From the NCBI GenBank assembly GCA_947488215.1, contig CANLBD010000002.1, positions 1-49,523 on the forward strand: 49,523 bases of DNA, in the 5' to 3' direction. This DNA comes from Myxococcales bacterium (GTDB lineage Bacteria; Myxococcota_A; Bradymonadia; UBA7976; UBA1532). Of the stretch, positions 1 through 7,232 are shown one piece after another. How positions within the stretch are numbered: position 1 is the stretch's first letter; the number at the start of each line of letters is the position of its first letter. The notes below the pieces were generated by a model. It saw only the letters and a program-made list of their open reading frames with translations, searched no databases and was not told where the DNA came from. The translations under genes and the position numbers were made by a program.

Positions 1-222
1 CCCGAGGCCGCCTGAGGTGATGCACAGCTCGGCCCGCGCGGCGATGTCTCTGAAGGCCTCTGCCACGTCTTCGAGGCGGTCGCGCACGGTCACGCGGCGG
101 GCCACGCGGAGGCCAAATGGGTCGAGCGCGCGACCTACGCGCGCCGCGTTGCCATCGACGGTGAGCCCATCGAGCAGTTCGTCACCGATCGTCAGCAGTT
201 CGATGTGCATGGGTGGGCTCAT
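1..222 (-). CDS. cinA: CinA-like protein, N-terminal part (3' end outside window)
   Basis: The minus strand from 222 encodes 74 residues with no stop up to the window edge. It begins MSPPMHIELLTIGDELLDG, continues through NAARVGRAL and a VTVRDRLEDV stretch, and reaches ITSGGLG at the edge. This is the start of the MoaB/MogA-like molybdopterin-binding fold of the CinA family, which normally opens with IELLTIGDELL and has TGGLGPT near residue 75. CinA proteins act on NMN or ADP-ribose-type substrates in NAD salvage and are linked to competence in some bacteria. Position 210 is an alternative ATG four codons in. Only the N-terminus is visible, so the presence of the C-terminal deamidase domain cannot be judged. 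The gene diverges from the kinase at 372 and has its own promoter at 237-266. Confidence 0.85.
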   Translation of the reverse strand, partial: MSPPMHIELLTIGDELLDGLTVDGNAARVGRALDPFGLRVARRVTVRDRLEDVAEAFRDIAARAELCITSGGLG

Positions 223-236
223 TCCCGGGGGCTCGT

Positions 237-266
237 CACTTACTGAAACACCTGAACATCTGTCAA
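237..266 (-). promoter_or_regulatory. Putative housekeeping promoter of cinA
   Basis: On the minus strand a perfect TTGACA (266-261) is followed after 18 bases by TAAGTG (242-237). The predicted start would lie about 230, just before the ATG at 222, so the transcript would be nearly leaderless. Confidence 0.55.
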
Positions 267-280
267 GCGGCGTCGCGGCG

Positions 281-309
281 TTGCTCAAAATGGCACGGCT
301 CCCTACCAT
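281..309 (+). promoter_or_regulatory. Putative housekeeping promoter of the PEGA-domain kinase
   Basis: TTGCTC (281-286) and TACCAT (304-309) are separated by exactly 17 bases. The predicted start lies near 316, giving a leader of about 55 bases before the ATG at 372. This promoter is divergent from, and about 15 bases away from, the cinA promoter. Confidence 0.5.
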
Positions 310-371
310 CGGGCCGCGTCGGCGGACAAGGCCCGGGTCAGGGCAGCGCGCGCCGTCGACAGGGGGGCACC

Positions 372-2738
372 ATGGAGTTTCCGCAGCCGTTCGGGAAGTA
401 CACGCTCGTTCGCCCGCTCGCCTCGGGGGGAATGGCCGAGCTCTTCTTGGCCCATCAGGCCGGGGCGGGGGGGGTCGAGAAAGAGGTCGTCGTCAAGCGA
501 TTGCTCGCGAGCCACGCGGAGAACGTGGACTTCGTGAAGATGTTTCTCGACGAGGCCCGCATCGCGGCGCGCCTGACGCACCCGAACATCGCGCAGATCT
601 TCGAGCTGGGCGAATACGATGGGCAACACTACATCGCGATGGAGTATGTCCCCGGCGTCGACCTGCGGCGGATGTGCTCGCAGGGCATCGCCGCAGGAGA
701 CTTCCTGCCCCTGCAGCACGCGCTGCGGGTCATCGTCGACGTCTGTGACGCTCTCGCGTACGCACACGGGCGCTCGGACGCCGACGGCGCGCCCCTGAGG
801 ATTGTTCATCGAGACATCTCGCCCACGAACGTGCTGGTCACGCTCGAGGGGGGAGTCAAGCTCGTCGACTTTGGCATCGCGAAGGCCAGCAACAACCTCG
901 CCGTCACCCGGACAGGCCAGATCAAGGGCAAGTTCGGCTACATGTCGCCGGAGCAGGTCGCGGGCGGCGTCGTGGACGCGCGCTCCGATGTCTTCGCCGT
1001 GGGCATCAACTTGTACGAGCTCACGCTCGGCCGCCGCCTCTTTCGGGGCGAGTCAGAGGTTGAAACCCTCAACGACATCGAGAACGCGCGGGTCCCGCGG
1101 CCGACCTCGATCAGCCCCGACTATCCGGCCGGCCTCGAGCGCGTCGTGATGAAGGCGCTCGCGCGTTCGCCCGATGACCGCTACCCGTCCGCACGTGCGC
1201 TTCAGGCCGACCTCGAAGAGGTCATGGCGCAGTTGGGTCCGCGGTCGACGCGCGCGACGCTCGCGCTCTATGTGCAGAGCCTGTTCCCCTCGGGCGTTCT
1301 CCCTGACCTGCGACCTGCGCCCCGCGCGGCGACCGGTGGAGGCGTGGGGGTCTCGCTGACGCCGAACCTCACGATGGAGCCCTCAATCGACGAGCTGATC
1401 GCGGTCGAGGCCTCGGGCATCGCGCCCAGGCCCGCGGCGCCGCGCGCGCGACCGCCCGCGCTCCCCAGCGACTTCACGCCGTTCTCTCTGATGCCGAGCG
1501 ATGTCCAAGCGACCCGCGGGATTCCGGCGCAGAGCTCGTCAGTCTTGCTGCGGCCGGCGCCCCCAGACGCACCCCTCAAGGTGAGCGAGGTCGACGAGGC
1601 GGAGATCATCGTTCGGCGTCCGTCCCGGTATCGGAACCTGGCCCTGATCGGTCTGCTCTTGGTCGCGGCGGTCTTCGGCCTGCGCGCGCTGTTCTCCGAC
1701 GAGGCGAGCGATCCCAAGGCGCGCCTCGACTCGCCCGTCTCGCTGGCGCGCTCGCTCCCGACCGCGCCACCCACCGCGCCGCTCGCGGTCATCACCGCGC
1801 CGCCGACTGAGGCGCCGCGCCTCGCAATCCTGCGCCTTGAAACCACGCCGCCCGGGGCCCGCATCGTCGTCAACGGCAACATCCTGAACGCAACGACGCC
1901 CGCCTCTCTTCAGACGCTCGCGGGTGCGCCCTCGACTGTGCGATTCCTGCTGGCCGGCTACAAGCCGTTCGAGACGCGGGTCACGCCGACCACCGACGGC
2001 ACCGATGTGCGTGTATCGCTTGAGCGTGGCAAGCCCGAGACGGCGGGTCTGCGAATCGAGTCGTCGCCGCCGGGGGCGACGCTCTCGATGAACGGGGTGC
2101 CCGTCGGCGCCACGCCTGTGCATCTTGAGAAGGTCGCCGCCGGCGTCGGCCTGACGCTGCGACTCGAGAAGCCGGGCTACGCGCCGCACGTCGTCCTCTT
2201 CTCTCTCGTAGCAGGAGAGTCGCGAGAGATCGCGCTCGCGCTGCAGGCCGAGAGCGGGCCGCGGACGTCGTCCGTGCTGAACATCGAGTCGATCCCGCTC
2301 GGCGCCGACGTGCGCGACGTCCTCGTCGACGGCGGTAAGGCCTCGCTCGGAAAGACCGGGGCGGACCCCGTCAAGTACACCCGCCCGGTCGACGGCCACG
2401 CGCGATTGCGCGCCTCGCTGCCCGGCTACCCGGACGTCGAGGCGGACGTTGACCTGAAGCAGCCCTCCTACACGCTGTACCTGCGCTTCCCGCCAAAGAA
2501 GGCGGCCTTTGGGCAGCTCTCGGTCGGCGGTGTCGCCGGCCTGACGGTCTACGTCGGCCCCGACGAGGTCGGCGTCACGCCGCTCAAGGCGCTCAAGCTC
2601 GAGGCGGGCGAACACGACGTCGTGCTCATGGAGCCGGCGACGGGGGCCCGCGTCGAGGCGAAGGTGCGCGTCGACGCGGACAAGGTGGTCACGCGCACCG
2701 CAGTGCGCGAGGGGCCGGCGACGCTGCGGCTGCAGTAG
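372..2738 (+). CDS. Membrane Ser/Thr protein kinase with PEGA repeats
   Basis: 788 residues. The N-terminal Hanks-type kinase domain (about 8-285) has a Gly-rich loop (LASGGMAELF), Lys42, catalytic HRD at 146-148 in VHRDISPTNVL, DFG at 166-168 and a GYMSPEQ activation segment, so it looks active. A Pro/Ala-rich juxtamembrane linker leads to one membrane helix at about 418-438. Outside the membrane are two clear PEGA domains (about 485-625, each with a PPGA turn) and two weaker PEGA-like units (about 635-788). Such kinases phosphorylate cytoplasmic proteins in response to envelope cues; PEGA domains are thought to bind wall or surface polymers. The ATG at 372 is chosen because the kinase fold starts directly after it. 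Substrate is unknown. The gene stands alone, convergent with the OmpA gene. Confidence 0.93.
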   Translation: MEFPQPFGKYTLVRPLASGGMAELFLAHQAGAGGVEKEVVVKRLLASHAENVDFVKMFLDEARIAARLTHPNIAQIFELGEYDGQHYIAMEYVPGVDLRRMCSQGIAAGDFLPLQHALRVIVDVCDALAYAHGRSDADGAPLRIVHRDISPTNVLVTLEGGVKLVDFGIAKASNNLAVTRTGQIKGKFGYMSPEQVAGGVVDARSDVFAVGINLYELTLGRRLFRGESEVETLNDIENARVPRPTSISPDYPAGLERVVMKALARSPDDRYPSARALQADLEEVMAQLGPRSTRATLALYVQSLFPSGVLPDLRPAPRAATGGGVGVSLTPNLTMEPSIDELIAVEASGIAPRPAAPRARPPALPSDFTPFSLMPSDVQATRGIPAQSSSVLLRPAPPDAPLKVSEVDEAEIIVRRPSRYRNLALIGLLLVAAVFGLRALFSDEASDPKARLDSPVSLARSLPTAPPTAPLAVITAPPTEAPRLAILRLETTPPGARIVVNGNILNATTPASLQTLAGAPSTVRFLLAGYKPFETRVTPTTDGTDVRVSLERGKPETAGLRIESSPPGATLSMNGVPVGATPVHLEKVAAGVGLTLRLEKPGYAPHVVLFSLVAGESREIALALQAESGPRTSSVLNIESIPLGADVRDVLVDGGKASLGKTGADPVKYTRPVDGHARLRASLPGYPDVEADVDLKQPSYTLYLRFPPKKAAFGQLSVGGVAGLTVYVGPDEVGVTPLKALKLEAGEHDVVLMEPATGARVEAKVRVDADKVVTRTAVREGPATLRLQ

Positions 2739-2758
2739 CCCGCGTCAGCGGCGGCCGG

Positions 2759-4156
2759 TCACTCGACGATCACGAACTCGACGCGGCGGTTGGCTTCCTT
2801 GCCCTCGTCCGTCGCGTTGTCCGCGATGGGCTTATCGGGGCCGAAGCCGACGGCCTCGAGGCGGGCGTCCTCGACGCCCTTCGACACCAGGTACTTCTTC
2901 ACCGCGTCCGCGCGCTTCTGCGAGAGCTGGGTGTTCTTCTTGGCCTTGCCGACGTTGTCGGTGTGGCCCTCGACGCGGACCTTCTTGATGCGCGGCGTCG
3001 CGACCAGCACGGCCGAGACCTGGTCGAGCAGGGCGAAGCTCTTGGCGTCGATGGCGTCCTTGCCGGTCTTGAAGAAGACCTTCTCGAGGATCTCGATCTT
3101 GGCCTCGGTCAGCTTGACCTTGCCCTCGTCGGGGCAGCCGTCGGTGTCGTCGACGCTGTTGATGATCTCCGCCTGGTCAGGGCACTTGTCCGTCGCGTCG
3201 AGGATGCCGTCCCGGTCGTTGTCCTTGTCGGGGCAGCCGTCCGTGTCCTCGAAGTTGTCCTTGTCCTCGGCGTCGGCGGGGCACTTGTCGGCGGCGTCGG
3301 CGATGCCGTCGGCGTCGTTGTCCTCGGGGCAGCCATCTTCGTCCTGGAAGCCGTCCTTGTCCTCGGCCTCGTTGATGCACTTGTCGACGTCGTTCTTGAT
3401 GCCGTCGCCGTCGTCATCGAGGTCGGGGCAACCGTCGTCGTCGCGGTCGCCGTCCTTGTCCTCGGCCTCGTTGATGCACTTATCAGCCTGGTCGAGGACG
3501 CCGTCGGCGTCGTTGTCCGTCTCGGGGCAGCCGTCCTCGTCCTTGAACTGGTCCTTGTCCTCGGCCTGCGTGACGCACTGGTCACCGCGGTTCGGGATGC
3601 CGTCCCCGTCGATGTCGTAGTTGCCGCCGAGCTGCAGGTCGAGGCCGACCGTGGCCGCGAAGTGAGCGTACTCATCGGTCGCGGGCGCGTCCGGGCTGAA
3701 CCAGCCGCGGAAGTCGAGGCGCACGCCCACGAGGTCCGTGATGAAGTACTTCGCGCCGACCCCGATGTTGTGTGCGAACTCGAGGTCATCGACCTTCACA
3801 AAGCCGGCGCCCGCCGTCAGGTAGGGCACGAGCGGGCCGTCCGCGAGGTGGACGAGGGCGTTCAGGCCGAACTGGTGCGCGGTCTTGTCCTCTTCGGACT
3901 TCGCGGCGCCGGTCTGCGGGTTGGCGCGCGTCGTGAGCTGCGTGAGCACGAGGGTGTAGTTCGCCTCGACGCCGAAGACGCGGTTCACGTTGAAGCCGAC
4001 GCCGCCGCCGAAGGTGGGGCCGTTGTCGAGGACGCCGTCGCCCTCCCAGAGACCACCGTTCAGGTGGAGTTCGACGCTCGAGGGTCGAACTTGAGCGAAC
4101 GCGGGCTGCGCCGCGCCCAAGACCAAAAGGGCTGCGAGTGGGGTCTTGCGAATCAC
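2759..4156 (-). CDS. OmpA-family outer membrane protein with thrombospondin type 3 repeats
   Basis: 465 residues from a GTG at 4156, chosen because the signal peptide VIRKTPLAALLVLGAAQPAFA starts there and AAGAGAAA lies 9 bases upstream; an ATG at 4213 would add 19 unlikely residues. Order: signal peptide; beta-barrel of roughly 150 residues (GGGVGFNVNRVFGVEANYTL and alternating strands); about five calcium-binding TSP3 repeats (about 180-346; units of DNDADGVLDQADKC followed by EDKDG..DEDGCP); OmpA peptidoglycan-binding domain (about 360-465) with VEGHTDNVG and the usual NRRVEF ending. It anchors the outer membrane to the wall, with the acidic repeats as a stiff spacer. This is a common architecture in Myxococcota. 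The promoter is at 4241-4269. Confidence 0.93.
   Translation of the reverse strand: MIRKTPLAALLVLGAAQPAFAQVRPSSVELHLNGGLWEGDGVLDNGPTFGGGVGFNVNRVFGVEANYTLVLTQLTTRANPQTGAAKSEEDKTAHQFGLNALVHLADGPLVPYLTAGAGFVKVDDLEFAHNIGVGAKYFITDLVGVRLDFRGWFSPDAPATDEYAHFAATVGLDLQLGGNYDIDGDGIPNRGDQCVTQAEDKDQFKDEDGCPETDNDADGVLDQADKCINEAEDKDGDRDDDGCPDLDDDGDGIKNDVDKCINEAEDKDGFQDEDGCPEDNDADGIADAADKCPADAEDKDNFEDTDGCPDKDNDRDGILDATDKCPDQAEIINSVDDTDGCPDEGKVKLTEAKIEILEKVFFKTGKDAIDAKSFALLDQVSAVLVATPRIKKVRVEGHTDNVGKAKKNTQLSQKRADAVKKYLVSKGVEDARLEAVGFGPDKPIADNATDEGKEANRRVEFVIVE
3109..3620 (-). repeat. Thrombospondin type 3 coding repeats within the OmpA gene
   Basis: About five imperfect units of roughly 105 bases encode a Cys/Asp pattern (D-x-D-x-D-G...D-K-C...EDKD...DGCP). 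The repetition is driven by protein sequence and by biased codons, and the units are diverged. Confidence 0.8.
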
Positions 4157-4240
4157 GTGACTCACTTTCTCTTGAACGACCGTGAAGAAGGTTCGGGTAA
4201 GGGTCGACCGCACGGGCGCCCGACCTTGGCACGCTGCGAC

Positions 4241-4269
4241 CTGCTAACAATGGCCATTCGGGGTGTCAA
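4241..4269 (-). promoter_or_regulatory. Putative promoter of the OmpA/TSP3 gene
   Basis: On the minus strand TTGACA (4269-4264) is followed after 17 bases by TAGCAG (4246-4241). The predicted start near 4234 gives a leader of about 78 bases before the GTG at 4156. It diverges from the promoter at 4298-4326. Confidence 0.5.
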
Positions 4270-4297
4270 GGGCAGCGCGGCGCGAAGGGCGGCGGCG

Positions 4298-4326
4298 TTG
4301 ACACATGGGGTCCGCGCTCCTACGGT
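4298..4326 (+). promoter_or_regulatory. Housekeeping promoter of the two-lipoprotein operon
   Basis: A perfect TTGACA (4298-4303), a 17-base spacer and TACGGT (4321-4326). The expected start is near 4333, followed by CCGAGG as ribosome binding site and the ATG at 4355. This is one of the best promoter matches in the window. Confidence 0.7.
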
Positions 4327-4354
4327 CTGAGGAGTCTCTCGCCCCGAGGTCTTG

Positions 4355-5692
4355 ATGCGATGCACCTTCCCGCGCGGCGGCCACGCCGCCCTCGCGCTGG
4401 CTCTGGTCTTGGGCTTCGGCGGTTGCGCGCCCCAAGCGCCTGAGCCCACGCTGCCCGCGCCTCCGACGCAAGCCTCGACTGTGCAAGTCACGTTGCAAAG
4501 CGCGCCCCTCGCGGGTCTCGACGTCCCGCACGGCGTCGTCGCGTTCGGCGGCACCGGTGGGGTGCGCGCGTTGCTTGAGGCGGTGGCCCGCCTCGAAGGG
4601 CAAGGGGCGACGACCGGCGCGCAGCGCACGACGGCGCTCGACGCCCAACTCCAAGCTGCGCTCGGACTCGGCCGCGCCGACCTCTTTGACTGGACGCGCC
4701 CCGCCCGGTTGGTTGCCGTCGACATCCCCGCTGCCGACGCGGTGGGCGGCGCGACTGTCGGCCTGGCGTTGGTGCTGGGCGTGCGAGACGCCGAGGCCTT
4801 TACGGCCGCGCTGCCGTCCGACCGCAGCACGCGTGAAGGGGGGAACGCACTGGCGTGGACGCCGCGCCCCGGCGCGCCTCTGCGGCTCTTCGCGAACTTC
4901 CTGAGAGGGCGCGTGGTCCTCACCACCCATCCCGGTCTTTTCGGTCGCTACGGCGAGTTCGTTGACCGCGTCCTCGAGGCCCAAGTGCGCGTCGGCTTCG
5001 AGGCGATTTTGCCGATCGCGCGGGAGAGCGACGGCGCCGCGCTCATCGAGACCGCCCGCGCGCTGCACCTCGACGAGCGATGGGCGCTTGGGCTCGTTGC
5101 GCTCACTCGGCCGGCGCTGCCGGATGTCGAGTCGCTCTCGCTTCGGCTCGACCCCCGCGACAATGACCTCAACGTGCGCGTGGCCTGGGCGCCGCGGCCG
5201 GGTGGCCCGCTCCCGAGCGCGTGGGCTGCGGCCCTGCCCGCGACGCGGATGCGCGTCCACCCGCCCGCAGCGGGCGGGGGAGACACCCTGTGGACGGTCG
5301 CTGGGCCCCGGCAACTCCAAGTCGCGCGCGCAGCGCTCGGCGCGAGCGCCGGGCCCGCATCGGCGCTCGGTGACCTCGTGCGTTCGACGCACACCGCCAT
5401 GGCAGACGCCCTCGCTGCTGCGGCTCAGGGGAGCCCGCGCGAGGGCGAGCGCGTCCTGATACGTGAGCGCGCTCCAAGCGCGGGGTGGCGGGAGCACACG
5501 CAGTCCGCGTCGCCCACACACCCTGCACCCGCCGACACGGCGCTTGCCGCGTTCGGTGGCCCGGGTGCGCTCGGCGTGGCGCGACTCTCGGCGGCGAACG
5601 CAGCGGTCACGCTCGCGGTCACTGTGGATGCGGGACAGCTCGTCTTGAGCGCGCGTGTTGCGCCGAACGATCCAGAGCGCGCACCGCGGTGA
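4355..5692 (+). CDS. Putative lipoprotein of unknown function, first of a coupled pair
   Basis: 445 residues. The N-terminus MRCTFPRGGHAALALALVLGFGGC is a signal peptide ending in a weak lipobox (F-G-G-C), followed by a Pro/Thr-rich linker. The rest is Ala/Arg-rich, soluble and without a motif I recognise. The pattern of a hydrophobic strand opening (GVVAFGGTGGVRALLEAV) and later blocks such as ARLVAVDIP and ALIETARAL loosely resembles DUF3352-type periplasmic proteins, but this is weak. The ATG at 4355 follows GAGG by five bases. It overlaps the next gene by four bases (GTGA), and the two proteins share size class and layout, so they probably work together in the envelope. No catalytic residues can be pointed to. 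Confidence 0.8.
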   Translation: MRCTFPRGGHAALALALVLGFGGCAPQAPEPTLPAPPTQASTVQVTLQSAPLAGLDVPHGVVAFGGTGGVRALLEAVARLEGQGATTGAQRTTALDAQLQAALGLGRADLFDWTRPARLVAVDIPAADAVGGATVGLALVLGVRDAEAFTAALPSDRSTREGGNALAWTPRPGAPLRLFANFLRGRVVLTTHPGLFGRYGEFVDRVLEAQVRVGFEAILPIARESDGAALIETARALHLDERWALGLVALTRPALPDVESLSLRLDPRDNDLNVRVAWAPRPGGPLPSAWAAALPATRMRVHPPAAGGGDTLWTVAGPRQLQVARAALGASAGPASALGDLVRSTHTAMADALAAAAQGSPREGERVLIRERAPSAGWREHTQSASPTHPAPADTALAAFGGPGALGVARLSAANAAVTLAVTVDAGQLVLSARVAPNDPERAPR

Positions 5693-7221
5693 GACGCGCG
5701 GCGCGGCTCTCGCTCTTCGTCGCGCTCGCGCTCAGCGGCTGTGGCGCGGTCGGCCCGACGAGGACCTCAGGGGGCTTGTCGGCGTCCGACCCGCTCCCGG
5801 CCGACGTGCTCATCTTCGCGGGTGTGCGCGACCTGGGGCGGGTCCTGGACGACGCGACCGCGCTCGTGCGCGCGTCCCGCCCCATCGCGGACCTCGCGGC
5901 CGTGGCTCAACTCGCGGCCACGGCAGTGGAGCCGAGCTTCGACTTGCGCGCACCCGCGCGCTTCGCTTTGCTGGGACCGCAGGCGGGCACGCGCGCCTGG
6001 GTCGTCGTCGCGCGGACACGGCCCGATCGGCCGCCGCCGCCCATGGACTTCGAGCGGCGCGCTCTCGGGCAGCGCGCGGTGTGGGTCGCGCGGGGCGGCA
6101 CCGGTGAGGTCGTTCTCACGAACGCTCCAGATTGGGTCACCGCGCACCCGAGCACCCTCGCCGCGGTCGCGCGGGTGCAATGGTCTCTGGACGCCGAGGT
6201 GCGCGTCTCTGGTCGCTTCGCGCGCTGGTGGGTGCGCGGCGCAGAGACCCCGAGCGCCTCGCGCCTCACCTCGATGCGTTGCCCCGGAGGCGCGTGTGAC
6301 GACGAAGGCGAAGGCCTCGCGACCCTGTCCTTGATGCGGGGCGCAGCCAGCGCAGTCCTCGAGCAGGCCGAGAGCGTCGGCTTGGGGCTGTCCCTCGGTC
6401 AGGAGCCCGTGGTGGTCGAGGGCCGCGTCTATGCCTCGGCAGGCACGCCCCTTGATGCTGTGACGCGGGGCGTCTTCACGCTGCCGCTCGACCGGTTGCG
6501 CGAAGTCCCTGTGGGCGCTCAGGCGGCGCTCGTGACCGACCTCTCAGGGCCTGCGTGGTCGCCCGCGCGCGAGGCGGCCGCCGCGCTCTTCGGGAGCCGG
6601 GCGCCGGGTCAGGGGGGCGCACCCGCCTGGGCAGCGTTCGGGCGGAGTTTGCTCGGCCGTGTATCCCTCGCGCTGCTCGCCACACCCGGGGGGGAGGAGC
6701 CGACCCTCTTGATGACCCATCGGCTTGAGACTCAGGCGGACGCGCTGCGTCTCTTCGAGGCGCTCGGTGAGGGCGCGTTGCCCCCGATCGAGCGACGATT
6801 GGGCGCGCACGACGTTCGTCGCATGGTGGGCGCTGATGGCGCGGGCGTCACGGAGATGGTCCACGCGGGTGAACGGGCCTACGTCGCGATGGGCGGCTGG
6901 GCGAGCGGCGTGCTCGACGCGGTCCTGGGCGGCTACTGGACGGATGCTGGGGCCTCGACTCGCGTTCGTGAGGCTTTCGAGGCGAGACCCGCTGGGACGT
7001 TCGCCTTCGGCTACTTGGACCTGCCGTCCATCGTCGGGGACGCGCTCGATGCGCCGGCGCCCACGAGCGAGGCGATGGCAGCGCCGTGTGTCTTCACCGT
7101 GCGGACCGAGGCATCGTCCGGACACGGCGGCGCGCTGACTCTCCGCGCCGCTGTCCCGAGAGCACAAGTCCAGCGTGCGCTGGTCAGGGACATCCCGCTC
7201 GAGGCCCCGCTCGACCTCTGA
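5689..7221 (+). CDS. Putative lipoprotein of unknown function, second of a coupled pair
   Basis: 510 residues from a GTG at 5689 inside the previous stop (GTGA overlap). VRRAARLSLFVALALSGC is a compact signal peptide with a textbook lipobox (L-S-G-C), which fixes the start. The mature part opens LSASDPLPADVLIFAGVRDL, similar in style to proteins whose first strand reads PADxxxF and which repeat an alpha/beta unit (DUF3352-like), then has a second similar unit around DPLDAVTRGVFTLPLDRLREVP and a third near EARPAGTFAFGYLDLPSIVGD. I do not recognise a function. Translational coupling to the preceding lipoprotein suggests a fixed ratio or complex. It is convergent with the transglycosylase gene 11 bases downstream. 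Confidence 0.8.
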   Translation: MRRAARLSLFVALALSGCGAVGPTRTSGGLSASDPLPADVLIFAGVRDLGRVLDDATALVRASRPIADLAAVAQLAATAVEPSFDLRAPARFALLGPQAGTRAWVVVARTRPDRPPPPMDFERRALGQRAVWVARGGTGEVVLTNAPDWVTAHPSTLAAVARVQWSLDAEVRVSGRFARWWVRGAETPSASRLTSMRCPGGACDDEGEGLATLSLMRGAASAVLEQAESVGLGLSLGQEPVVVEGRVYASAGTPLDAVTRGVFTLPLDRLREVPVGAQAALVTDLSGPAWSPAREAAAALFGSRAPGQGGAPAWAAFGRSLLGRVSLALLATPGGEEPTLLMTHRLETQADALRLFEALGEGALPPIERRLGAHDVRRMVGADGAGVTEMVHAGERAYVAMGGWASGVLDAVLGGYWTDAGASTRVREAFEARPAGTFAFGYLDLPSIVGDALDAPAPTSEAMAAPCVFTVRTEASSGHGGALTLRAAVPRAQVQRALVRDIPLEAPLDL

Positions 7222-7232
7222 GCGCGCAGGCG

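Noticed and set aside
3109-3620. Repeats here considered as a CRISPR array
   Set aside because: Units are imperfect, in frame, and encode TSP3 domains; there are no unique spacers between identical repeats.
2963-4330. 455-codon plus-strand frame opposite the OmpA gene
   Set aside because: It is mirrored from the Asp/Gly-rich TSP3 repeats, its translation is low-complexity Val/Leu/Asp, and the opposite strand has clear domains.
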